Assembly (NCBI GenBank): GCA_963770375.1
Contig: CAVYPM010000021.1
Location: 124,001 to 188,000, forward strand
DNA length: 64,000 bases
Reading direction: 5' to 3'
Origin: DASVBE01 sp963770375
GTDB taxonomy: Bacteria; Actinomycetota; Actinomycetes; Streptosporangiales; Streptosporangiaceae
The notes under the pieces are model-generated. The model searched no databases and was not told the DNA's origin. It saw nothing but the letters and a program-made list of their open reading frames with translations. Shown here piece after piece: positions 1 to 7,827 of the stretch. Made by a program: the position numbers and the translations under genes. The stretch's first letter is position 1; every line of letters starts with the position of its first letter.

Positions 1-1
1 G

Positions 2-337
2 CTGTGGGCGCGCGGGCTCGGCCTGTTTACCGCGGCGCGGGCCTCGTGCGACCCGGCGCGGTTCTGCGACGTGGACTACGAGGCGTTCGTGGCCGACCCG
101 ATGGGGACGATGGAGCGGGTGTACGCCTGGCTCGGGCGGGCGCTGACCGGCGCGGCCGCGGACGCGATGCGGGCGCTGGCGAGCGGGCCGCCGGGCGGCG
201 CGGCCGGCCCGGGTGGTGCGGGCGGCGCGGGTGGCGGGCGGCCGGTGCACCGGTACGCGCTGGCCGACTTCGGGCTGACCGGGGAGCAGGTCGACGAGCG
301 GTTCGCCGGCTACCAGGGTGCGGGTGCCCATGCCTGA
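2..337 (+). CDS. Sulfotransferase family protein, C-terminal part (cut by window edge)
   Basis: The reading frame is open from base 2 and ends at a TGA at 335-337, so only about 111 C-terminal residues are present. It holds the sulfotransferase-type tail: a D-Y-E-x-F-V-x-D-P stretch followed by E-R-V-Y-A-W-L-G, then a Gly/Pro-rich linker, then H-R-Y-x-L-x-D-F-G-L-T and a terminal F-x-G-Y. This tail is typical of PAPS-dependent sulfotransferases; the PAPS-binding N-terminus lies outside the window. The stop overlaps the start of the next gene by a few bases, so the two are probably translated together and may act on the same cell-surface glycan or lipid. Family is fairly sure, substrate is unknown. 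Confidence 0.75.
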   Translation: MWARGLGLFTAARASCDPARFCDVDYEAFVADPMGTMERVYAWLGRALTGAAADAMRALASGPPGGAAGPGGAGGAGGGRPVHRYALADFGLTGEQVDERFAGYQGAGAHA

Positions 338-1838
338 CCTCGGACGTGTCCTGTCGGCCCTGACCGTTACGAACGGACGGCGGCGAGATCCCGCAGCCGG
401 CCTGGGCGGCGCGGGCGGCCGGGGGCGGGCCGGGCCTGCCCTGGCCTCTGGTCCCGTGGCCGGCCCGCGGCAGGCTGTTCTGCCGGGCCGGCCGGCCGGC
501 GGCGTGCTGGGCCGCGCGCTGGCCCTGCTGCCGGCCGGGACCGTGGCGGTCGGCGCCGGCCTGGCGGTACTCGGCGCGGGCTCGTTCGCCCATCTCGCCG
601 TGGCCGGTCACAGCCTGCCGGTGGCCGCGATGGCCCAGATGTCCGTGCTGTGGTCCGTGGTCTACCTGCTCGGGCTTGGCGTGTTCTTCCCGGTCGAGCA
701 GGAGCTGACCCGGCTGGTAGCCGCGCGTACCGCGGCCGGCCAGGGCGCCGCACCGGTGGCCCGGCGCGGTGCGGCCGCCGCGGCGGCCCTGCTGGCCGTG
801 GTGCTGCTGACCATGGTCCTGGCCGCCGGGCCGCTGGCCGGCCGCCTCTTCGACGGCCACACCGAGCTGGTGCCGGTGGCCGGCACGGCCGCGCTGGCGC
901 TGGCGGTCACCTCGGTGAGCCGGGGCACGCTGGCCGGCCTGGGCCGGTTCGACGTCTACGGCCGCCAGCTGGCCGCCGACGGCGGGCTGCGGGTGATCTT
1001 TGCGGTGGGCCTGGGCGCCGCGGGGGTCCGGTCCGCCGCCGCGTTCGGGCTCATCCTGACGGCGGCCCCGCTGCTGGCGGTGGCCGGCACGGCCCGGCCG
1101 CTGCTGGCCGGGCTGCGCCCCGGGCCGGAGCTGCCCTGGCGGTCCGTGCGCGGGCGGCTGGCCCTGCTGCTGACCACCATGCTGCTCGCCCAGGTGGTGA
1201 TCAGCGCGGCGGTGCTGGACATCCGGGTGCTGTCCCCCGGGCGGCCGGCCGTGGTGGGTGCCCTGCTGGCGGCGGTGGTGCTGGCCCGGATCCCGCTGTT
1301 CGCGTTCACCCCGGTGCAGACGGCTCTGCTGCCCGGCCTGTGCGGCGCGCTGACGGTGGACGACCGGGCGCGGTTCCGCCTGCTGCTGGGCCGGGCCTGC
1401 GCGGCGGTGCTGGTGCTTGGCGTGACCGGCGCGGTGGTGCTCACGCTGGCCGGGCCGTGGCTGATCCGGGTGCTGTTCGGCGCCCAGGCGGCGCTGCCCG
1501 CGGCCGGGTTCGCCTGGCTGGGCCTGGGTGTGCTGGCCTACCTTCTCGCGCTGGTGCTGGGGCAGGGGGCGCAGGCGCAGGCCCGTCATGCCGGGCAGGT
1601 GCTGGCCTGGCTGGCCGGCGCCGGCGTGCTGGCCGCGGTCACGCTGGGGCCGGGAACGGCGCTGACCCGGGTGACGGTGGCGTTCGCGGCCGGGTCGGCG
1701 ACGGTGGCTGTGGTGCTGGCCGTGGTGCTGCTGGCCCGGCGGCCGGGCTCCGGCTTAGCGGTGACGGCCAGCCGCGCCGGGCCCGCGCCCGGGGCGGCTG
1801 GAGTCGTGAGCCGGTGGCTCGCGCCGCGGGCAGCGTAA
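330..1838 (+). CDS. Polytopic flippase-like membrane protein (MATE/MVF-type, polysaccharide exporter-like)
   Basis: About 500 residues made almost entirely of alternating hydrophobic helices separated by short Arg-rich loops, roughly 12 membrane segments, with no soluble catalytic domain. That layout is that of Wzx/MurJ-like lipid-linked glycan flippases; individual family motifs are weak, so this is inference from topology. I chose the ATG at 330, which overlaps the stop of the preceding sulfotransferase; a GTG at 318 is an alternative. Coupling to a sulfotransferase fits a surface-glycan role. The gene converges on the flotillin gene with about 30 bases between the stops. Confidence 0.6.
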   Translation: MPDLGRVLSALTVTNGRRRDPAAGLGGAGGRGRAGPALASGPVAGPRQAVLPGRPAGGVLGRALALLPAGTVAVGAGLAVLGAGSFAHLAVAGHSLPVAAMAQMSVLWSVVYLLGLGVFFPVEQELTRLVAARTAAGQGAAPVARRGAAAAAALLAVVLLTMVLAAGPLAGRLFDGHTELVPVAGTAALALAVTSVSRGTLAGLGRFDVYGRQLAADGGLRVIFAVGLGAAGVRSAAAFGLILTAAPLLAVAGTARPLLAGLRPGPELPWRSVRGRLALLLTTMLLAQVVISAAVLDIRVLSPGRPAVVGALLAAVVLARIPLFAFTPVQTALLPGLCGALTVDDRARFRLLLGRACAAVLVLGVTGAVVLTLAGPWLIRVLFGAQAALPAAGFAWLGLGVLAYLLALVLGQGAQAQARHAGQVLAWLAGAGVLAAVTLGPGTALTRVTVAFAAGSATVAVVLAVVLLARRPGSGLAVTASRAGPAPGAAGVVSRWLAPRAA

Positions 1839-1870
1839 TCCTTCCTGAACGTGCTGGGCGTGCTGCGTGG

Positions 1871-3154
1871 CTAGCCTTGCGGGGCGGGGGTGGTGGCGTT
1901 CTGGCCCGGTGCTGGCGCGGGGGCGGTGAGCCGGCTGTGGCCGTTGACCGGGGTGGAGCGGGTCAGCGTGTCGAAGATCGACAGGCCCTGGCCGACCAGG
2001 CCGGCGATGACCTCGCTGACCCCCTGGGTGCCGTTCAGGATCGTCAGGTTGGCGTCGGTCAGGCCGCGGGCGGCCGCCTCGACCATCGCGGGCAGGACCT
2101 CCACCAGGCGATCGGCGGCGATGAGCTCCTGGTTGCCGTCCCGCAGTGAATCGGCCCGGGCCCGGTTCGCGTCGGCCTGGCCTTCACCGGTGGTGCGCTC
2201 CGCGTGCGCGCTGGCCTCGGCGCGGACCCGGGCCGCCTGTGCCTCGGCCTGGGCCAGCGTGACGTTCCGGTACGCCTGCGCGTCGGCCTCGAACCGGGCC
2301 TGGTCCCTGGCTGCCTCGGCGAGCGTGCGCGTCCGGTACGCCTCGGCGTCGGCCGGGCGGCGCACTTCGGCTTCGAGGCGCTGCGCGGCCAGTTCGGCCT
2401 GCCGCTGGGCCAGCGCGGTCTGATGCTGGATGACCTCCTGCGAGGCCTGCGCCTCGGCCAGCGGTCCGGCCTGCGCGGCGCGGGCCCTGGCCTGCTCGGT
2501 CTCGGCGAGGAAGCCGGCCCGCTTGATCTCGGTGTCCCGCTCGAACTGGGCGGTCAGCGCGGCCGCCGCCAGCTCGCGCTCGGTGGCCTCCTGGTCGGCG
2601 CGGGCCTTGGCGATCCTGGCCTGGCTGGCCACCGCGGCCGCGTGCGGGGCGGCCAGGTTGCTGATGTAGCCGGAGGAGTCCTCGATCTCCTGGATCTCCA
2701 GGGCGTCCACCACGATGCCGAGCTTCTCCATCTCGGCGTGGCTGCCGTCCTTGATCTCCTGGGCGACCCGGTCCCGCTCGCGGATGATCTGCTCGACGGT
2801 GAGCCCGCCCACGATCGACCGCAGGTGCCCGGCGAACACCCGGCCGACCAGGATCTCCATCCGGTCCTGCTCGGACAGGAACCGGCGGGCCGCGTTCGCG
2901 ATCGACGCCTGGTCGTCGCCGACCTTGAACGCGGCGACCGCGCGGACCTTCAGCCGGATGCCCTGGTTCGTGATGCATTCCTCGAGGATCTCGGCTTCAC
3001 GCAGGGCCAGGGAAAGGACCCGGGCCTTTTGCTTGACCGGAAGCACGAAACAGCCGTGACCGGTCACGATGCGGAATTGAGTGGCCTGCCGGCGGCTCTT
3101 GGAGCCGGAGATCAGCAAAGCTTCATTGGGGGCTGGAACATGCCAGAAAAGCAT
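1871..3154 (-). CDS. Flotillin-like SPFH domain protein
   Basis: A 427-residue protein with an SPFH (band 7) domain over roughly residues 20-190, followed by a long Ala/Glu/Arg/Gln-rich coiled coil (about 190-345) and a conserved helical end containing an L-P-A-M-V-E-A-A-A-R-G-L segment that resembles the flotillin C-terminus. Flotillins scaffold ordered membrane microdomains. There is no long membrane segment; attachment is probably through the N-terminal hydrophobic stretch. The gene lies 36 bases downstream of an NfeD-like gene on the same strand, the usual pairing for bacterial flotillins (compare B. subtilis YuaF-FloT). The final 25 residues are Pro/Ala/Thr-rich and likely disordered. 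Confidence 0.85.
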   Translation of the reverse strand: MLFWHVPAPNEALLISGSKSRRQATQFRIVTGHGCFVLPVKQKARVLSLALREAEILEECITNQGIRLKVRAVAAFKVGDDQASIANAARRFLSEQDRMEILVGRVFAGHLRSIVGGLTVEQIIRERDRVAQEIKDGSHAEMEKLGIVVDALEIQEIEDSSGYISNLAAPHAAAVASQARIAKARADQEATERELAAAALTAQFERDTEIKRAGFLAETEQARARAAQAGPLAEAQASQEVIQHQTALAQRQAELAAQRLEAEVRRPADAEAYRTRTLAEAARDQARFEADAQAYRNVTLAQAEAQAARVRAEASAHAERTTGEGQADANRARADSLRDGNQELIAADRLVEVLPAMVEAAARGLTDANLTILNGTQGVSEVIAGLVGQGLSIFDTLTRSTPVNGHSRLTAPAPAPGQNATTPAPQG

Positions 3155-3190
3155 GGGGGCTCTCTCTTGGGCGGATGCCCTGCGGGTGGT

Positions 3191-3403
3191 TTACGGGACC
3201 GGGGTGACGAACACGGAGCGACCCGACATCGAGTCCACGACGACCACACGGCGGTGGCGCATAATCGGTTCATCGGACCAGGCGGCGAAGGCCTCGGTGC
3301 CGCCGCGGACCGGCAGCAGCACCTCGCCGGGCCCGTCGGCCGGGATAGAAACGGTGACCCGCCCGATCTTCCCGAGCAGGCTCTCCTCCGCACCCACAGC
3401 CAC
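3191..3403 (-). CDS. NfeD-like soluble OB-fold protein
   Basis: A 70-residue protein beginning with GTG. It matches the C-terminal OB-like domain of NfeD proteins: a G-K-I-G-R-V-T-V start, an E-V-L-L-P-V-R-G-G turn and a final R-V-V-V-V-D-x-x-S-G-R-S-V-F-V strand. It lacks the membrane segments and the ClpP-like protease domain of full-length NfeD, so it is the short form. It is immediately upstream of the flotillin gene in the same direction, which supports the assignment, because the two families work together. A candidate promoter lies just upstream around the TGGTATACCA palindrome at 3437-3446. Confidence 0.75.
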   Translation of the reverse strand: MAVGAEESLLGKIGRVTVSIPADGPGEVLLPVRGGTEAFAAWSDEPIMRHRRVVVVDSMSGRSVFVTPVP

Positions 3404-3709
3404 GTCCCACCGGCTTCCGTTGCGTCGCGCCGGTACTGGTATACCACCGCCCCCGGGCGGTCACGCGCGCTGCGCCGGGCCGGGGAACCGCCGGCGGTCA
3501 GCGGGCCGTGGGTCCCCTGGCCGGCCAGCGTGGCCCGGCCGGGCAAGGGGCACGGGGAGCAGTGCGGTGTTCAGCCGCTATGTCCGGAAGGTCCGATGAA
3601 GACGTGTGGGTAGCTATTACGCGATGTGCCACGTTTGTGCAAGTGAACTCTGGGGTTCATGTGGCGAATTGCGACTCGCAGTGACACTTGCACGCTACGA
3701 TCTCGGCGC
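3404..3709. other. Divergent intergenic region between NfeD-like gene and DUF397 gene
   Basis: No convincing gene. On the left is a perfect 10-bp palindrome TGGTATACCA at 3437-3446, 34 bases from the NfeD-like start. Beside it is a GC hairpin (ACCGCCC / GGGCGGT) near 3446-3461. The middle part is GC-rich and featureless. The right end is less GC-rich and contains the inverted repeats listed separately, which precede the DUF397 gene. Confidence 0.5.
3637..3693. promoter_or_regulatory. 9-bp inverted repeat upstream of DUF397 gene
   Basis: GTGCAAGTG at 3637-3645 is repeated as its exact reverse complement CACTTGCAC at 3685-3693, 48 bases apart start to start. Between them sits a smaller dyad (TGAAC / GTTCA, 3644-3659). 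The right arm ends 16 bases before the DUF397 start. The arrangement resembles a paired operator, possibly for an XRE regulator of the kind that usually accompanies DUF397 genes; none is encoded nearby. Confidence 0.45.
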
Positions 3710-3907
3710 ATGAACCCCACCAACCCCGTGTGGCACAAGTCCACACATAGCTTTTCCAACGGCAACTGCGTCGAGGTCGCCTCGGCCCCGTCGCTCGACA
3801 CCCCGGAAATGGTCCTGGTCAGGGACTCGAAGGACCCGGATGGCCCGCGTCTTTCGTTTAACCACCGCGAGTGGGCCGCGTTCACCGCGGCCGTGCGCCA
3901 GGCCTGA
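3710..3907 (+). CDS. DUF397 domain protein
   Basis: A 65-residue protein that is one complete DUF397 domain: W-H-K-S-T-H-S-F-S-N-G-N-C-V-E-V-A near the start, then V-L-V-R-D-S-K-D-P-D-G-P and a closing E-W-A-A-F-T-A-A-V. I chose the ATG at 3710 because the domain begins there; in-frame upstream residues are not conserved. DUF397 proteins are nearly restricted to actinomycetes and normally follow an XRE/DUF5753 regulator that they may antagonise. Here the partner is absent from the immediate neighbourhood, so it is an orphan. A terminator hairpin follows. Confidence 0.88.
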   Translation: MNPTNPVWHKSTHSFSNGNCVEVASAPSLDTPEMVLVRDSKDPDGPRLSFNHREWAAFTAAVRQA

Positions 3908-3919
3908 CTGCTTCGCTCT

Positions 3920-3955
3920 AGAGGCCGGTATCCGCGTGCGCGGGTCCCGGCCTCT
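3920..3955 (+). terminator. Rho-independent-like terminator after DUF397 gene
   Basis: A perfect 9-bp stem, AGAGGCCGG at 3920-3928 pairing with CCGGCCTCT at 3947-3955, loop of 18 bases, 12 bases after the DUF397 stop. There is no T-tract, as is common in high-GC actinobacteria. Confidence 0.6.
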
Positions 3956-4094
3956 GGTGTGCCCGGTCCAGGCAGGCCGCGCGGCTGGACCGGTAGCTTG
4001 ACCGGCGTGAATGATCATGCCGCGTTGTCGTGGCGCTCGATTGGCGAGCCTGACGCCCGGCCGGCGCCCGGTACGCGGTCGTAGCCTGAGGAGC

Positions 4095-4439
4095 ATGACC
4101 GTCTACCTGTTCGCAGGGATCCCGGTCAGCGACTTCGCCGCCGCGCTGGCCTGGTACGAGAGGCTGCTCGGCGGCCCGCCGTCGTTCTTCCCGCACGACA
4201 CCGAGGCGGTCTGGCAGCTCGCCGAGCACCGGTCGGTGTACGTCGTCCAGCGCCCGGAGCGGGCCGGCCACGCCCTGCTCACGCTCATCGTCGATGACCT
4301 CGACGAGCGCGTCGCCGGGATCGCCAGGCGCGGGCTGGAGCCGGCCGGGCGGGAGACCTACCCGGACGGCGTCCGCAAGATCACCTACGCCGACCCCGAG
4401 GGCAACGAGATCGGCTTCGGCGAAGTCCCCGCTGAGTGA
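4095..4439 (+). CDS. VOC (glyoxalase/bleomycin-resistance fold) family protein
   Basis: A 114-residue single-module VOC protein. It opens with a beta strand (V-Y-L-F-A-G-I-P-V-S-D) followed by A-L-A-W-Y-E-R-L-L-G-G and ends with Y-A-D-P-E-G-N-E-I-G-F-G-E, the typical second half ending in a metal-ligand Glu. The family covers lyases, dioxygenases and antibiotic-binding proteins; the substrate cannot be told. I chose the ATG at 4095, preceded by GAGGAGC; the longer frame upstream is Arg-rich and not conserved. The next gene converges on it. Confidence 0.8.
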   Translation: MTVYLFAGIPVSDFAAALAWYERLLGGPPSFFPHDTEAVWQLAEHRSVYVVQRPERAGHALLTLIVDDLDERVAGIARRGLEPAGRETYPDGVRKITYADPEGNEIGFGEVPAE

Positions 4440-4467
4440 CGCCGGGAGGACGCCCATGATCGACGGC

Positions 4468-5247
<780 letters not shown>

Positions 5248-5495
5248 CGAAGCCCCTATCCCGCCAATGGCCTGGGGTCTGCGGCCAGCCGGGGGCCAGT
5301 GGCGGCCACGGCCCGGCCGGCCATGATCGGATACTACGGTGCCCGTGCGGATGTGGTGCCGATCAGCACGGAGCGGCCGCTCGCGTATGCTGACCGCAGA
5401 ACTTTGGTCCTGCAGCAAGAACGAACTCCCGATCCGGTCTGGACCTCGCTGGCTTAGAGGCCGACTCGCTGCACTTTTGTGATGGCGAGGCAGCG
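5248..5495. other. Divergent intergenic region, enoyl-CoA hydratase and desaturase
   Basis: About 250 bases with no supported gene. The half nearer the desaturase is less GC-rich and likely carries its promoter and leader. A GAGGCAGCG stretch just before 5496 is the probable ribosome binding site. No clear dyad was seen. Confidence 0.4.
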
Positions 5496-6485
5496 ATGGT
5501 TTCTGACGTGTCCGCGGTTCCCTATGACGGCATCAGCTCGTTTCCCGGCTCCGTCCCGCCCGTCCAGTCGCCGGGCCAGCGGGCGGTCCAGCTGACCGCG
5601 ATAGGGGTGATCGTGGTGGGCCCCTTCATCGGGCTGGTGGCCGCTGTCTACCTGCTGTGGGGCCATGGCATCGGCCTGGCCCACGTGCTCCTCGGGGCGT
5701 TCTTCTACCTGCTGACCGGGTTCGGGGTCACGGTGGGTTTCCACCGCTGCTTTACCCACCGGAGCTTCACCGCGCGGCCGGCCCTGCGTGTGGCGCTCGC
5801 GGTCGCGGCCTCGATGAGCTTCCAGGGCGACGTGATCAGCTGGGTGGCCACCCACCGGCGCCACCACGCCTTCACGGACCGGCCGGGTGACCCGCACTCG
5901 CCGTACCGGTACGGGACCGGCCCGGCCGGGCTGCTGCGTGGCGTCCTGCACGCGCACGCTGGGTGGCTGTTCCGGAATGATCCGACCTCCCAGCAGCGGT
6001 ACGCGCCCGACCTGCTGGCCGATCCGGCCATGCGCTGGGTGTCGAAGGCGTTTCTGGCGCTGTGCGCCGCGTCGCTGGCGCTGCCGTTTGGCCTGGGCTG
6101 GGTGATCGGCGGCGCTCGCGGTGCGCTGCTGGCCATGCTGTGGGCCGGCCTGGTCCGCATATTCCTGCTCCAGCACGTCACCTGGAGCGTGAACTCGCTG
6201 TGCCACGTGCTCGGCAACCGGCCGTTCGCCACCCGCCCGCACGACCGGGCCACCAACCTGTGGCCGCTGGCCGTGCTGTCGCTCGGCGAAAGCTGGCACA
6301 ACATGCACCACTCCGACCCGACCTGTGCCCGGCACGGCGTCGACCGCGGCCAGGTCGACCCGTCGGCCGCGGTCATCCGGGTGCTCGAGCGCGTGGGCTG
6401 GGTAAGCGGAGTCCGCTGGCCAATCCCCGCGCGGCTGCAGGCCCGCCGCCGGCCAGCGGCGGCCAGGAACACCCGTCTCGGCTAA
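5496..6485 (+). CDS. Acyl-CoA desaturase (stearoyl-CoA delta-9 type)
   Basis: A 329-residue membrane di-iron desaturase with all three histidine boxes: H-R-C-F-T-H at 83-88, H-R-R-H-H at 120-124 and H-N-M-H-H at 268-272. Hydrophobic pairs before box 1 and between boxes 2 and 3 give the usual four-helix topology. It introduces a double bond into saturated fatty acyl chains using O2 and reduced electron carrier at the membrane. The last codons overlap by four bases, tail to tail, with the winged-helix regulator gene, which may control it or the genes beyond. A second desaturase of another subfamily is at 35085-36239. Confidence 0.92.
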   Translation: MVSDVSAVPYDGISSFPGSVPPVQSPGQRAVQLTAIGVIVVGPFIGLVAAVYLLWGHGIGLAHVLLGAFFYLLTGFGVTVGFHRCFTHRSFTARPALRVALAVAASMSFQGDVISWVATHRRHHAFTDRPGDPHSPYRYGTGPAGLLRGVLHAHAGWLFRNDPTSQQRYAPDLLADPAMRWVSKAFLALCAASLALPFGLGWVIGGARGALLAMLWAGLVRIFLLQHVTWSVNSLCHVLGNRPFATRPHDRATNLWPLAVLSLGESWHNMHHSDPTCARHGVDRGQVDPSAAVIRVLERVGWVSGVRWPIPARLQARRRPAAARNTRLG

Positions 6486-6835
6486 CGCCGCTGGCCAGCC
6501 GGCCCGGCTGCTACCCCGGGCCGGCTGGCGTCCGGGCCGCAGCCCGGCCGCTGCCGCCCCCGCTCGCCTGCCAGCACAGCCAGGACATCGCCGATGGCGG
6601 GCTCCTGACTGGCCGGCTCCGGCAGCGGCAGGTGCGACTGGATCTGGTAGCGGTTGCGGCGGCCGTCTTTTTGCTTGACGACGTAGCCGGCCGCCGTCAG
6701 GTCGGTGACGATCCCGTATGCGCCGCGCTCGGTGATCCCCAGGCTGACCGCGATGTCACGCAGCCGCACGCCCGGGTCTCTGGCGATGCACAGCAGCACC
6801 CGGGCGTGGTTCGTCAGGAAGCTCCAGCTCGGCAC
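6482..6835 (-). CDS. MarR/winged-helix transcriptional regulator
   Basis: About 117 residues with a winged-helix fold: F-L-T-N-H-A-R-V-L-L-C-I-A, then R-L-R-D-I-A-V-S-L-G-I-T-E-R-G-A-Y-G-I-V-T-D-L as the helix-turn-helix, and a wing G-Y-V-V-K-Q-K-D-G-R-R-N-R-Y-Q-I. I prefer the GTG at 6835 over the TTG at 6853, because a TATATT -10 box lies 4-5 bases upstream of the GTG, suggesting a leaderless message, and the conserved part begins there. An imperfect palindrome centred on CTAG just upstream may be its own operator. It diverges from the LapA-like gene. Confidence 0.8.
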   Translation of the reverse strand: MPSWSFLTNHARVLLCIARDPGVRLRDIAVSLGITERGAYGIVTDLTAAGYVVKQKDGRRNRYQIQSHLPLPEPASQEPAIGDVLAVLAGERGRQRPGCGPDASRPGVAAGPAGQRR

Positions 6836-6851
6836 ACCAGAAATATAGCAC

Positions 6852-6870
6852 AATTATTCTAGAAATGATT
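6852..6870. promoter_or_regulatory. Imperfect palindrome around CTAG, candidate regulator operator
   Basis: AATTATT, CTAG and AAATGATT form a near-palindrome at 6852-6870 in an AT-rich island that also holds the TATATT -10 box of the regulator gene and, further right, a possible TATAGC -10 (about 6891) pointing toward the LapA-like gene. This is a plausible autoregulatory site for the winged-helix protein. Confidence 0.45.
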
Positions 6871-6905
6871 TGCTAGTTTTATGGTTCCGGTATAGCCTGA
6901 GGGCA

Positions 6906-6997
6906 GACCCGGGAATCAGCGGCGCACAGCCGCCGCAAGCCCGGGTCCGCACGGGAGCCGGTCAGGACTTCAGCAGCCCGCTCCTCTCGGAAGGAGC
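6906..6997 (+). promoter_or_regulatory. Structured 5' leader of lapA-like gene with sequestered ribosome binding site
   Basis: The leader contains a closing stem GACCCGGG (6906-6913) / CCCGGGTC (6940-6947) enclosing a smaller hairpin GCGGC / GCCGC (6919-6933). A second hairpin, GCTCCT (6980-6985) / AGGAGC (6992-6997), contains the AGGAG ribosome binding site, seven bases before the ATG at 7004. No known riboswitch consensus was recognised. The layout could allow translational control. Confidence 0.45.
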
Positions 6998-7003
6998 CGT
7001 GCC

Positions 7004-7351
7004 ATGACTGCACCGCCACTCCAGGGCCCGGCCACCGCCCCGCCCCCCGCCAGCAGCCCCGCCCCGCCGCCGGCGCCCCGCCGCCGGGGCGGCCACACCA
7101 GGATCAGCGGCCTGCATACCGGGCTGATCGCCGGCGCCGCCGGCCTCACCGTGGTGATGATCTTCGTCATCCAGAACGCGCATTCCGTCAGCATCAGCTT
7201 CCTGGGCGCGCACCTGCACCTGTCGCTGGCGGTGGCCCTGCTCCTCGCGGCCATCGCGGGAGCCGTGGTGATGGCCGCCGCGGGAACGGCCCGAATCACC
7301 CAGCTGCGCCGGATCCTGCGGCGCACCCGGCGCAAGCCGCAGGCCAGCTGA
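7004..7351 (+). CDS. LapA-domain (DUF1049) small membrane protein
   Basis: A 115-residue protein. The first 35 residues are Pro/Ala-rich, followed by two membrane helices (about 40-58 and 72-92) joined by the family signature V-I-Q-N-A-H-S-V-S-I-S-F-L, and an Arg/Lys-rich cytoplasmic tail. LapA-domain proteins act in envelope lipid assembly in proteobacteria; the actinobacterial role is not settled. The gene precedes another small membrane stress protein by 83 bases, with a weak hairpin between, so both may respond to the same envelope or osmotic signal. Confidence 0.82.
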   Translation: MTAPPLQGPATAPPPASSPAPPPAPRRRGGHTRISGLHTGLIAGAAGLTVVMIFVIQNAHSVSISFLGAHLHLSLAVALLLAAIAGAVVMAAAGTARITQLRRILRRTRRKPQAS

Positions 7352-7357
7352 GCCACA

Positions 7358-7375
7358 CCGGGCCTCCTCGCCCGG
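7358..7375 (+). terminator. Small hairpin between lapA-like and GlsB/YeaQ genes
   Basis: CCGGGC (7358-7363) pairs with GCCCGG (7370-7375) around the loop CTCCTC, six bases after the LapA-like stop. It is short and could be a weak terminator or processing site. Confidence 0.35.
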
Positions 7376-7434
7376 CCGGCACCAGGCACCGATGACCGCA
7401 CCGCCGATCTACGACACTGACTAAGGAGCCCGCC

Positions 7435-7722
7435 ATGGGCATCATCGCCTGGATTGTTCTCGGCCTTGCCGCAGGCCTGATCGCCAACATGCTGATCCCC
7501 GGCAAGAGATCACAAGGCCTCATCCTGACCTGCCTGATCGGCATCGCCGGGGCGCTGGCGGGCGGCTGGGCCGCCACCGAGCTATTCCACGTCCACACCT
7601 TGCACGGGTTCTTCAACGTCTCGACCTGGCTCACCGCCATCGCCGGGGCGGCGGTCCTGCTCCTGATCTTCCACCTGGTCACCGGGCAGGGCAGCAGGTC
7701 CAAGCGGTTCTCGCACCGCTGA
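7435..7722 (+). CDS. GlsB/YeaQ/YmgE family stress-response membrane protein
   Basis: A 95-residue protein with three membrane helices and the family start G-I-I-A-W-I-V-L-G-L-A-A-G-L-I-A-N. A middle G-I-A-G-A-L-A-G-G-W segment and a last helix ending in H-L-V-T-G follow. The length matches the family. These proteins are induced by general stress; the older name 'transglycosylase-associated' has little support. A strong AAGGAG ribosome binding site precedes the ATG, and a perfect hairpin terminator follows. Confidence 0.88.
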   Translation: MGIIAWIVLGLAAGLIANMLIPGKRSQGLILTCLIGIAGALAGGWAATELFHVHTLHGFFNVSTWLTAIAGAAVLLLIFHLVTGQGSRSKRFSHR

Positions 7723-7743
7723 CCCCGGCAGCCGACGCACGCT

Positions 7744-7769
7744 GGCCGGCCCGCCTTGGCGGGCCGGCC
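7744..7769 (+). terminator. Strong hairpin terminator
   Basis: A perfect 12-bp stem (7744-7755 with 7758-7769, GGCCGGCCCGCC and its complement) closed on a TT loop and followed by CTTTCCT, 21 bases after the GlsB/YeaQ stop. It separates that gene from the glycosyltransferase. Confidence 0.75.
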
Positions 7770-7827
7770 CTTTCCTGGGGGAGTTGCGCATGCGCAGGGA
7801 TGCTGGCCGGCGGCCGCGCGGCCCCCG

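Noticed and set aside
6906..7003. Leader considered as a known riboswitch (TPP, cobalamin, c-di-AMP, Mg type)
   Set aside because: None of the conserved core strings of these classes could be found by eye; kept only as an unassigned structured leader.
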